Positions 1-10,895 of a DNA stretch of 64,000 nt are shown here, piece after piece. How positions within the stretch are numbered: the first letter of the stretch is position 1; each line of letters begins with the position of its first letter. A model generated the notes under the pieces. It was not told where the DNA came from, searched no databases, and saw only the letters and a program-made list of their open reading frames with translations. Both the position numbers and the translations under genes were made by a program. Origin of the DNA: Mesotaenium endlicherianum (lineage: Eukaryota > Streptophyta > Zygnematophyceae > Zygnematales > Mesotaeniaceae); assembly GCA_009602735.1 (NCBI GenBank), contig WELA01003378.1, positions 117,333-181,332 on the forward strand, given 5' to 3'.

Positions 1-2638
1 ACCCCTATGGCCCCCCTCCTGAGGTGCTTTTTTCACCTTCACCTGCGTGAGCCTCAACTATGAATTGGAATTTTTTGGACCTGTGCTTCCTGGGTAAACA
101 CTCAGTGGGATGTCCAAGGGGGTTTGGGGGGGTGAATAGAGCAGGTTCTGGAGGCTCTTGGCAGCATGAACTTTCCTCATATATACCCCGACCCAGAGAG
201 CCGTCGCCTGCGTGCTGCCCTTGCTGCCGACACTGGAGTACCTAGTGAACACCTGCTTGTTGGCTGTGGGGCAGATGAACTCATTGACCTCATTATGAGG
301 TACTTCCTACCCTGTCCTGACCTGATGAGCTCACGCAAGCCAAACACCAGTGTCACCCCTGAATAATTGCCGGAGAGACCCTTCTGCACAAGGAGAAAGA
401 CCTTCGCCAATCGGTTTGCAGCCTTCTCAGGAGTCTGTTTGGATTGGGGTGGGCTCTTGTGTTGCAGATGTACTCTAGATCCCGGTGATGCCATAGTGGA
501 CTGTCCTCCCACCTTCACCATGTACGCGTTTGATGCTGCTGTCAATGCTGCCGGCGTTATCAAAGGTTCCATCTTTAAGCTTCTACCGTCGTCAGTTAAG
601 CATGCGGTTCATGGATGGGGCTGGTTGAGGACAACGGGTCAGCTGCGCAAGGGCTGATCTCAGTTGTCAGCCAAGGTTGCGGGTCTTTGTGTTACTGAGG
701 GCACTTGTTTATTGTGGTGAGCTCCTACAGAAGTTAGCAGAGACTGCTTGTTGGCATGAAGCTCACAGTACTTATCATGCTATTATTCCGGGTCAGCTTT
801 ACCTGATGCAACACCTACTTCGGCATAAAGTTTTGCTTTTGTATACGTTGCGTGAGTGGACTTCTACAAGGCCTTGCCCTGTGCCACCAGAGCTGCAACA
901 GGTCCTGCTATTTGCTAGCTTAGGTCAGACTTAGAGTCTCAAGGTCTGGCCTCCAGAGCGGGTGAGACGTGATGTTGAACGGCGGGGCATGCTTTTTCTG
1001 CTTTTCCTGCTTGGTATGCACCCACCGCCTGAGCTTCCACTGAACCTTGCTTTTCCTGAGGAGGGTAGAAGAAGAACCTGCAAGTCTCCTTTTTAATGTG
1101 TCGGTTGACTCGGACGAGACTGGGGGATGAGGTGTATGCAGTGCCACGACTTCCCTCCCTGGCTCTCGACTTGCCGGCTGTCAAGGCTGCCGTGCTGCAG
1201 CACCGCCCCAAGCTCTTGTTTGTGACATCGCCCAACAACCCCGACGGAGGGTGCGCTCCATTCCCTCCACTCCTGCTTCTGACCTGCCCCCACCTGCCTA
1301 TCGCTGCTGTGCATGGTGCCCTGGAAGACATGGGGAGACACACACAGGGTGCGCTAATGTGCTCAGAAAAGGGGGTGGTGGGGGAGCCGGATACCAGGGT
1401 GATAAGTCAAGAGGAGGTGGAGGAGCTGCTGGAGCTGCCCGTCCTTGTGGTGCTGGATGAAGCCTACATCGAGTTTGCTAGCGTGCCGTCGTGCATGCCT
1501 CTGGTGATGGAGCGCAGTAATCTCATTGTGCTCCGCACCTTCAGCAAACGAGCTGGTCCGCTTCCATTCTCCTTCTTCTATGCTGCAAGACATGATGAGC
1601 ATGCAGATGGTGCAACCCACGAGGGCAAGGTCGGGCCATGATACACTTACGTCTAAGTTTAAAGAGCAGGATTAAGGACGTCTTCTGACCAGACGCTGAC
1701 AGAGCAGGATTAGCTGGATTGTAAGGTGGGTTCTGACCAGACGCTGACAGCTGCAATGGCATCATGTGGGTTGGGTGTATCCGGGTAAGGTGTGGGCAGG
1801 CTTGGCAGGGCTGAGAGTGGGGTATGGGGCGTTTCCACTGGGGCTGGTGGACTACCTGTGGAGAGCCAAGCAACCGTACAATGTATCGGTTGCTGCTGAG
1901 GTGGCGGCATGTGCTGCTCTCTCCAATCCTGCCTATCTTGAGGTCAGGCTTCCTCTCTTCTTCTTCTTGCCATTCTGCCCTGCTGCTGGTCGGAAGAAAG
2001 TGTTCAGTGCAAGTCTCGTGTTGGTTCTGACGCATCACTCCTCCTAGCTCCTACTAAGCTGCGATTCACCCCTTGCTACTTGCTGCTGTCCTTCTCCGCT
2101 CCACGTGCTGCTCATAAACATGTTCTCGTACATTGTAGTAAGAGGCATGGTTTTCCAGGGGCTTGCGTTGTGCTGGAGTGATTTATCTGCTCCAGATTCA
2201 GAATAGCTTGCATATCTGATAGAAAATTGGTGTGCACGTGTGCAGCGTGTGAAGAACGCATTGATACAAGAACGTGAGCGCCTCATGGAGTTGTTGCAGA
2301 CCCTCCCTTTCCTCCAGCCCTACCCCAGTCACGCCAACTTCATCTTGTGCAATGTGATTGGAGACAAGTCCGCAAAAGATATCAAGGTGGGATGCTTTCT
2401 TCCACAAATTCCACTTCTTCCTTAGCATAGCAGCAATCGACTAGGAATCGAGTAATGTGATATATTGCATGAGTGTTTGACATGATCTATGTGGTCTCCA
2501 TGCTTACAGGATGCGCTTGCCCAGGAGGGCGTCATGGTGCGCCATTATAGCAAGGCAGAGTTGAGCAATTTTATCCGCATTTCAGTAGGAAAGCCTGAAC
2601 ACACGGACCTCCTCATGGCTGCCCTTCAAAGGTTATGA
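1..2638 (+). CDS. histidinol-phosphate aminotransferase, 5' end outside window
   Basis: This is a PLP-dependent enzyme of histidine biosynthesis that converts imidazole-acetol phosphate to histidinol phosphate; in plants it acts in the plastid. Eight exons are visible: 1-23, 145-299, 468-565, 1142-1250, 1398-1555, 1800-1942, 2246-2386 and 2510-2638. All joins are GT-AG and in phase, giving about 317 residues to a TGA. The first visible exon reads NPYGPPPE. Later landmarks are [60 protein letters not shown] (the Lys of SKR is the expected PLP lysine) and a C-terminal [11 protein letters not shown]. Order and spacing match the plant enzyme throughout. The start codon and any transit peptide lie upstream of the window. 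The exons look undamaged, so the gene is probably functional. Confidence 0.95.
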
Positions 2639-4298
2639 TCTCTTGTGGTTGTAGAGCCGACTGAAGCTAATCATGAGGATAAATTTCTATTGGAAATGGA
2701 AATGTCAATAAGTCTTTGAGTTGGAGAAATTTATTGAGCACAGTAATGTGATATATACGTGTATGAAGCAGGTAACGCAAAGAGGTTAGGACTTTTTCTA
2801 GTTTGGGGGAATCACATGACGTTTTTCCAACTGTGAGCTGCCCTTATAAGCAACCTGTGAACACTAGGCCTATCTCTGGATTCAAACATAACAAAGGTGT
2901 TCATGTGTTGTGTGTGGCTGGACAGGGCTGTTTTGCCTAAAGTGGTGTGCAGATTCTTGCATCTCCATTGTCATCTAAGGTACACAGTGTGTATCGTTAA
3001 AGCCAAATCATAATCCACGCATTGATCCTTAATTAGGAAAGTCAACAAAACTCTATGAGTCCAAGCCACTTTATGGAATTTGTCCACAACCTGGTGTGGC
3101 TTTCTTGGATGCAGCAGGCCATTAAAATAACTTGCAAACTAAACCAACAAGTTTTTTTGTCTCATCTCCTACATGAATTTTAAGTCATCTATGTCCGTTG
3201 ATCACTTGGCAGAAAGCTCTCCTTTGAGAGTTGTAAGGATCAATTTAGAAGGTTCTCGATGGGGAAAAGAAATGCTCAAGCTTTTGTTAAGGCAGACGAC
3301 TCCAGCAAGTTCGAGTGTTGGTCCACTATCGTCACTGCCTAATGTGTTGGAGCACCCATGGAAAGAATCGAGAGCAGCTCGAGAAAGAGCAAGTCATGTG
3401 GTGTGGATTGCCGCCGACATTGTGTAAAACGTACGCAGCACGTCTTCGTAATTTATAACTATGCACACCACACGCACTGCATCACGCCATGCCACATCAG
3501 ATGCCATACAAACATGCAGATGATACATGGTCACTGCATGCTGGCTCAGCGCTACCCGAACCTTTGCACGTAGCACGCATATATGTATATATATAGCTGG
3601 AGCAGAACTGGATAAGCCAACGTGAGCTGTGTCAAATGGTTAACCGATCGATCGAAAGTTCAAACATATCCTTGGGTATGCACCTGTAGTGTGGTGAAGC
3701 AATATGTCTTGCTCGAGTCTCGTTGGGCATAGTTTTCAGCACTACAGCACAAACTTTGTTGGTGACAGAGCACGACTAGCTTCTCCGCTCAAATGTAGCA
3801 TTCTGCAAGGAAGTAAATCTAGTGCACCAAGCGTCAGGCTCACACATGTAATCAGTAAGACATGTAGTAGATTACATCTCACACTTGAAAGTGTCATCTT
3901 TAGACCAGTCAATGCGAGCTTCTTGGGTCAAAGCAGCACAAGATGGCCTTGTACGACTACTTCCCAGAAGGTAGAAACCACACTCTTCAGGAGCTGGAAA
4001 GCAAGCTGGGTCGAAAAGGTGGAACGGTGAGTTCATGATCCTTTATATGGCGCATAAGAGCAGTACAATCACCTCTCGACCAGTCGTTTGGATATAGTGC
4101 AGGCGCGGTGACAGGCACACATTTAGTCCTTGATGTAGACTCATCTCACTTGGCACCTTAGCAGTCTTAAATGGAGTCAGTTGAAGCTGGAATTACCTGC
4201 TCAATTGATAATAAGGAGCAAGCCTGCACTGCATCTGTATGACATGTGGTCTAAATGTTGTCTATGCCAGGCATGGGGAAAGCCTCATCTTGGTGTGG
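2639..4298. other. intergenic, no supported gene
   Basis: This stretch separates the aminotransferase stop from the nuclease start. It should hold the 3' untranslated region of the former and the promoter of the latter. An open frame at 3704-4030 and a short phrase at 3943-4020 followed by a good donor site are present, but neither resembles a family I know. No RNA gene or repeat was recognised. Confidence 0.5.
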
Positions 4299-7099
4299 AT
4301 GAATGCTTGCCTGGTCCTCTTCTTCTTCGGAGCAGCTGAGGTACTTGCTGCTGATAGGATACCAGATCCAATCGCTTGTGAAGAGGTTGGGTCCTACTAT
4401 GCATCGGCAGAGAGCTCGAGGGGAGCTGAGCTGAAAGCCAGGCTGCATTCTATCATCAAGGACCACCGTATCTACTCCTATGCTCAGGTACAGCACAAGA
4501 ATTATCACTTCAGTACAGGAAATGGTATTCTCTTGTTTTTTAACGAAGCGCACTTTTACAAATCTAGAGCGTGCTATGGGTGCAAAGACAGTGGAAAGCA
4601 GACATGTTGTCAAACAATGAGGCAATAAAGCTGGCCAGCGGGAACATGGGCAGGTATGGGAGGCACTGAAAGTGTTGGACGCTGCTCCTGATGATTCATC
4701 TGCCATGTAAGTTGTTCCTCAGCACTGTAGCCTTTGGTGAGCTTTTTATGTTTCCTCAACGAGGTTTACAAATCACCACGCGAGCTGGCCTATAGTTGTC
4801 ATGAGCTTCTCCTACTCTCTTATCATAACGCATGTGCTTGGGCTGCTCCACGGGGAACAGAGTGGAGATCTACACGCGACAAAAAGTTTCCAAGGAGTTG
4901 GCAGCCAAAGCTGAAGGATGGAACCGTGTGCTCCCTCTCTAGCGCTGCTCAATCCTGGCCCCTCCTTCTTTGCTCTCTCTCTGTGCCTGCATGTGTGGAC
5001 GCGCGTGAGGCCACCCTTTTTTTCACGCCTATCTTGTCTCCATCTCCAAGTCCTCTTTGGCATCTGGCATGGTCCCGTTAAGCCCTTCGCACGCTCACAC
5101 CATGTGCTGATTAAGATAACAGAGGCTTGTAGTATACAGCTGAGCTGAGTGGACACAGGAGAGGGTGGGTGCGGCATGCGTGCATGCAGGCGAGCACTTG
5201 TGGCCCCGATCATACGGCCTGGCCGACAAAACGCCCGAGTTCAGCGACCTCCACAATCTACGTCCGGCTGATGTCAATGGTGCGCCCTCCATAAGCAATC
5301 TCTTCACAGCCCCCTACTTGCACGCTTTGCATCCATCTTACATTCTTTGTTAATTACACGTTGCAGCCAGAGCTCTGTGAGCGGATGAGCTCTTGTCATG
5401 GCAACATGCGCTTGGGGGCATTCTTGCCATGATGCTGCTGCTGCTTGGCATGCTGCATGTTCATCAGACCTGCTCTCGCATGTCCAGAAGCGGCAGGAGC
5501 AGCAGGAAGTAGACGTACATGGCTGATGTGAAGTGTGACTCAGAAAGTATGCGAGTGCGTGTGTGTAGAGCAGTAAATTCTTCGAGGGGCAACAAATACT
5601 TTGGCGAGTGCAGTCTGCCAGGCGATGCCACGTGTCTGGTGCCAGCCAATCGAGAAGCTGCTCCTGACACAGCCGCCAATCGGGTGCTGTGGCAGCCCCC
5701 TGCTGAGGTAAGCACATCCCTCTTCCTGCCTCTGGCCCTTCTTGTAGCAGATTTTCTTGTGTCATTCAGGTGATGTGAAGCTTCCAGTGAAAGTGCATGC
5801 GAGTCTTTTACGCTAAGTCAATCTGGATGGGACTGACGTGCAGGCAAGGGGGGACATAGCGCGGGCGTTGATGTACATGGCTGTCCGCTATGAGGGCCCC
5901 CCCTCAGACTCCTCCATGGACCTCGAGCTTTCTGACTCTCCTGTTGCTGGTGAGCAACCACCTCACTCGGACTTCCCTTTTGTTGGTGTGTGGGCTCTGA
6001 TCCTTCCCTGGATGCACGCCCCTTGAGCAGCAGAGGCTTGTTTGACTGAATAAGCTGTTCCTTGGTGTGTCGTGGTGGGGCATGTGGTGGTGTGAAGGGC
6101 AAGGGCGGATGGGACTTCTCTCCACGCTGATGAGGTGGCATGAGGCCGACCCACCTTCGGCATCGGAGAAGCTGCGCAATGAGCGCGTGTGCTCCCTCTT
6201 CCAGCACAACCGCAACCCCTTCGTGGACCATCCTGAGTATGCGCCTCTCATCTGGGGCTCACCTCAGCTTGCCACGGGCGCAAGTAGCAATATCACACTA
6301 CCTCCGCCTGTGCAAGGTGGAACACCGCAAGCGGCTGCCTTACCTGGGGTGAATCAGCTGCCATTGGCGTGGATCAATGAGTTGCACTATGACAACAAAG
6401 GTGTCGACCAGGCAGAGGTTAGTTGCAGTTGAGGCTTCCGCACATCATCCAAAAATTTGGTTTGTTTGCAGCGTATTTTGGCCAGCAGGAAACACCTCCC
6501 AGTACAACTGTCTCTCAGCTGCATGCTGGCGCTGAACGTGCATTTGTTGCTGGCCTCATGGAGTGCCTCCAGCACGTGCATCCGAGAGCACCGAAGAGTG
6601 CGCTCATGTAGTGTGTGTTGCCCATGCTTGTGTGCAGTTTGTGGAGGTGGTGGTGGGACCCAAAGTTGACCCGGCTGCTCTCACCGTCTACCTCTATAAT
6701 GGGAGTGATGGCAAGGTCTATAAACAGCTTCCGCTCAGCAACTTCTCAAGAGGGCAACAGACGAAGAGTGGAATGAAGGTGCTTGCAGCCTTGCTGCCGC
6801 AGGGCTCACTCCAGAATGGCCCTGCGGACGGCCTTGCATTGGTGTACAAGGATCCCTTTAGCTCCTCCACCCTACAACTCTTGCAGTTCCTGTCCTACGA
6901 AGGCTCTCTTAGGGCTAGCGATGGTCCTGCCAAAGACAGGGAGTCATTGGACATTGGAGTTGAAGAGTCGGACGACTCCTCTGTCGATGGGTCCCTTGGC
7001 CTTGTCGGCTCAGGCAGGTCATATGGTGACTTCACTTGGTCTAAGCTTGCTTCAAGCTCCTTTGGACGCCTAAATAATGGCCAGGATGTTGGCCTCTGA
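4299..7099 (+). CDS. secreted endonuclease I-family nuclease with C-terminal lamin-tail-like (LTD) domain
   Basis: Eight exons (4299-4487, 4654-4706, 4861-4925, 5190-5279, 5574-5707, 5844-5949, 6104-6417, 6638-7099) join in phase into 470 residues. The N-terminus MNACLVLFFFGAAEVLA looks like a signal peptide. The next part has the endonuclease I signature: WNREHLWPRSYG, FSDLHNLRPADVN and NSSRGNKYFGEC, the His-metal type nuclease core of the bacterial EndA/Bsn family. From about residue 300 the sequence (WINELHYDNKG, FVEVVVGP, LYNGSDGKVY, LQNGPADGLALV, QFLSYEG, SYGDFTW) follows the LTD-like module of bacterial extracellular nucleases such as ExeM. The expected role is DNA or RNA degradation outside the cell or in a lumen. 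The start at 4299 was chosen because it begins the hydrophobic signal; an in-frame ATG lies upstream at 4239. An alternative acceptor at 6098 would add two residues. Confidence 0.87.
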
Positions 7100-7427
7100 T
7101 GTTATTGCCTATAATTACATCTATTACCACAGTGCAATTGCAGGAAGTCTTGAGCTTTCTTGCTGTTCTGAGACTTGAGAATATAGTCTTCCCCTTACAC
7201 CACGCAAAGTTGGACTCACAATTCATAAGGATGCTAGTTGGCCGAGTCTCACCGCCGCAATTGTAAGAAACTGCCAGTACGGTACCTCGAAATGAACCTC
7301 GGTGGGCTTATCACTTAACTTCTATGCAAGAGTGCACTGATTGCCAATCTCCGTGGAAGATGCAGACATGATGCTCCTCAAGTGAACTTACCATTTTAGC
7401 AAAGTCAGTGTGGCTGCCTGTGCCACA
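7100..7427. other. convergent intergenic spacer
   Basis: This stretch lies between the stop codons of the nuclease gene (+) and the glucuronokinase gene (-), so it should contain both 3' untranslated regions. Nothing else was recognised. Confidence 0.5.
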
Positions 7428-9790
7428 TCAGACCTTCACCTGAGAAGGGGCAACATGTGCGGGGACAAGAGTGAAGCCTGCAGCTTCACATGCGTGCTTT
7501 AGGTCGTCCACCTGAGCGGGACCCTGGAGGCACAGCGTCACGACCGCCCCCCCGCTGCCTGTGAACTTGGCAGCTGCACCCACTGATCGAGCCGCCTCCA
7601 CCATCTTGATGTTCATGTCGCCCAGGGCCTCATCCCCAAACATTCGCCTGCTCAACAGTTCAGGGGCAACAAAATCTTAACCGCATGCTTAAAGCAAGTA
7701 GCGAGAAGGAAGAAGGGGGGCAGTCAGCGCGCATATGGGTGGGCAGCTTCTTATACTCGGAGCAAACAAGCCATGAATGTATCAAGGAGCCTCGCCAGAA
7801 GTTCACAAGCCGGACGTGCCGGCAATGTGAGGCTAGCTTGCAGGGGTGGCTGGGTGCTTCCTAGCAGACCTGCGAAGGTCAAAGTTGCGGTCCATGTGAC
7901 GAGCTAACACGGAGTAATTCCGGGCAGCCAGAGCTTCACGGGCCTGCACTGCCAGGCTGGCAACCTCTTCCATGTCCGCTCGCACGCCCTCATCGCCCGC
8001 CAGCCATTGCCTCTTCACAGAGCTATGAACCTGCATGCATCACGCCCATTGCCCGCGTGCATCTGTGCTGTCAACGGAGTAGCACAACCTTCATGCTTGT
8101 GATGAAGGGAAGACCACAAGAAGTCTTGGGAAGAGGTGACGCAGGAGGGAGGGAGGGAGAAAGGGCACACTTTGCCGGAGTCACTGGGGTTGGTGGCGTA
8201 AATGAGGTGCAGGGGGGGCAGGCTGGAGGGATCCAGCGGCGTGTACACCCCTCCGCCTGTCCTCTCCACCACCTCCCTCTCAAAGTCCTGCCCCCCTCAC
8301 CCGCCCACGTGCAGAGCATACGATAAGTTTTGCTCGCCAAAGCCTGCCTCCCCCTTGAGGACGCCCCTGCAGGCATGTGAGCCAGCCAGCAAAAAAGTGA
8401 ATAGGCAGGCAGGGGGGCAGCAACCATGAAGACGAGGCCGCCGTAGACTTGAATGACGCGGTCCTGCAGGCCCGCTGTGATGCCCAGCTCCGTCTCCGCG
8501 CTGAGAATGAGGCTGGGCCGCTCCGCCAGCGGCACCAGGTGCTCCACCTCGTAGAACCGCAGCAGGCAGCTCAGGGCCGCGCACACGATGGCACTCGAGC
8601 CTGACAGGCCTGCCTGCCACACCTTCCACGCTCTCATACAACCTTAAGGTGGCCACCTCCCTGCGTGACTGCCCCCAAATGGAGGGAGGGCACAGCACTG
8701 CAGTGGCAAGGGTCTCCAAACTGAGGGCCAGGGTGCCTTACATTCATTGTTGCTGAGCTGCATGTGGTACTGTGGTGAAAAATGGGTGATGGCACAACCT
8801 ATCCTATACTTGAGCAAATGAAGACCACGTCCTCACCCACAAGCGTTAACCACTGTCATTCCTTACGAATAGTAGAGGGAAAAGAACAAGAAGATGAGTA
8901 GAAGAAGAGTAACTGAAGGCCAGTTGGCTGATGGCACAGGTGAATGACAGGAGCACTCAGTCCTTCCATTTAACGCGGACATTTTACTGGCGAAAGTGTC
9001 ACGGCAAAGCTAATCACTGACACTATTACACATCCAACGACGAACGGGACCCAGCATATGAATACCACATATATGATCAACGTGGAAAGGATCTATCTAC
9101 CCTTTGGTGCCTTGAATTGTTATTTTGGGGACAACAGGTCAGTGAAGAGGGCAGCAAAAAACCTGGCGGGGAATGTTGGTGTCATATGACAGAGTAAAAT
9201 TCTTGGAGCTCAAAGTGATGTTCTTATCAGAGCAATAAGAGTGTAGTTTGGCGCAGATGGCCATAAGAAGGCGCACACCTCCATAGTACCCTTCAGCTTT
9301 GACTCGTTCAGCCTGTTTCAGCGTGAAATTAAATGGCAGGAATTACTAAATTCTCCGTGCAAGCTCCGGCGTATGTCGTCCAAGGGACGACTACTAATAT
9401 GAGTGACCTTGTCCCATATAACCTCTCTGTCCCTGGCTACATAAGCAAGTATTCCAAAGCAAGGACCTGTGTACACAAAATCTTCCTATGGTCCCTGTTG
9501 TGGTAAGCAGTATGTGAGCTTTCTTAGTACAAGATGAGGTAATAGGGTACCCCACTTAATTGCGTACTGTCTGACAAAGAAAGAAGACGAAACTTTACCA
9601 GCAGATGGAGCGACTCAAATTCAGCGGGATCATGTAGAGGATGAGGAGTGAACCTAATCGAATCAGAAGGAACCAATGTTGCTTCGGCGTAAAAGTTTTC
9701 AAGAGAGAACGATATTGTCTTCCCATAGTAGCCATCACTGGGATTGCCAACTAGACCAACCCGTGCATAAGCTCTACAAGTAAGAGCCAT
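7428..9790 (-). CDS. glucuronokinase (GHMP kinase)
   Basis: The enzyme phosphorylates D-glucuronate to glucuronate-1-phosphate, feeding UDP-glucuronate and wall polysaccharide synthesis from the myo-inositol route in the cytosol. Six exons in transcription order (9599-9790, 9163-9312, 8425-8613, 8171-8287, 7870-8030, 7428-7647) sum to 1029 nt, giving 342 residues against about 360 in Arabidopsis. Landmarks are [19 protein letters not shown] at the N-terminus, [10 protein letters not shown], the GHMP ATP loop [61 protein letters not shown] and [13 protein letters not shown] near the end. Four of five introns are phase 0. A possible in-phase 45-nt cassette exon (8309-8353) lies inside the third intron but has no counterpart in the plant enzyme. 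The gene diverges from the PP2C gene across a 1.1-kb spacer. Confidence 0.95.
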
Positions 9791-10895
9791 ATCGCATCAG
9801 TCCGACTGCTCCATGACAATGCAACTCTATTTATTAGTGCTCGTCGTCATCATGTCGATGATATTTGAACGTCCAGTCATCCAAGCTTCAATATGCACAC
9901 ACGACTTTGCCAAGAGGGCACTTTCCAGTTGGCCTGCTCTACCCAATAAATGCCAGGTGAACTGACGGGTACAATGCCGTCGTGCACTTTAGTCTGTGAT
10001 GCACCTTCAGTGAGGCCCCTTCGCAGGCAACAGACATGAGTGCATCAAGAATTATACCAAAATATTATCCATGCAGGGCAAACTCGAGAGTCGAGAGCAG
10101 GTCGAGGTCGAGAGTCGAGAGTCTCGAGAGTCGACACAAGTGACACCCTTGCCCCACCTGACCTTCCCCAACTTTTCCCTGCATTTCCCCATCGATTTTC
10201 TGTTTGTGTCAGTTTGTGTCGACTCAGGTCCCGCATTTCAGGTGGTCCCTGGACTATCGACGACAAATCGCAGACATCATCTATCGCCTTTTTAGACCCC
10301 GTCCATACTTTATTATATAAGGAGTTATTAAGCATTAAGTGGTAAAGGTTGGTAAAAAGTTGTTCCGAGTCCCCGCAGTACACCTGGGCCCCCCCACCTT
10401 GTCCGCTAGCTTCGAGTAGAAGTCCCCAGAGGGCCAGAGAGACGTTGCAAACTTGCAAGTTGCAAGTGGTTGCAATCTGCAATGTGGGTGCGACTTCCGA
10501 GACCCGGCTTTCATTTCTGAACCACCATGCCCGATCAGGTTGGCAAGCTGCCGGTACCGAAACAATGCCGGGGCAGGTACCACAATTGGTGGACCTAGCT
10601 AGCTTATCAATTCAACCATCCTGACTCCATCTTTCACTGCGGAGAGAGTAGGACCGAGCATATTGCTCGACCCCTACGACTAAACTTAGAAGGTCTGCAG
10701 TCTGCTTGGTCTTTATGTCCTTCATACTGTGAGAATTGCACTGGGATATACTTCGCGGTATTTCTCTTGGTATCTTCGTCTCGACATCTGGTTGGGTCAT
10801 TATAAGTGTAACAGGGGGCTCATCGGTGGTGAAATGAAGAAGACAGTTTAACATTTTTCCTCTAACACTCAGGTAGGGTTTGCGGTGAAGAAAAT
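9791..10895. promoter_or_regulatory. divergent spacer between glucuronokinase and PP2C
   Basis: Two genes start outward from this 1.1-kb stretch, so it should contain both promoters and 5' untranslated regions. It includes a compact cluster of GAGTCGA/TCGAGA words (10083-10135). An open frame on the minus strand (10045-10482) matches no family I know. No TATA box or other element is clear enough to call. Confidence 0.4.
10083..10135. repeat. GAGTCGA-type short repeat cluster
   Basis: About seven overlapping copies of CTCGAGAGTCGA-like words occur within 53 bases, several self-complementary through the CTCGAG core. It is low-complexity sequence with hairpin potential; origin unknown. Confidence 0.7.

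Noticed and set aside
3630-3690. tRNA-like words (TCAAATGGTTAAC, then GTTCAAAC)
   Set aside because: No acceptor stem or anticodon arm can be drawn; chance similarity to box sequences.
3704-4030. Open frame of 108 codons upstream of the nuclease gene
   Set aside because: No family resemblance. A competing frame (ATG at 3943, MALYDYFPEGRNH, good donor after ACG) looks slightly more coding, but it cannot be joined to the nuclease exons in frame and no partner exon was found.
10045-10482. 145-codon minus-strand frame in the glucuronokinase/PP2C spacer
   Set aside because: No recognisable domain, and it overlaps the GAGTCGA repeat cluster.
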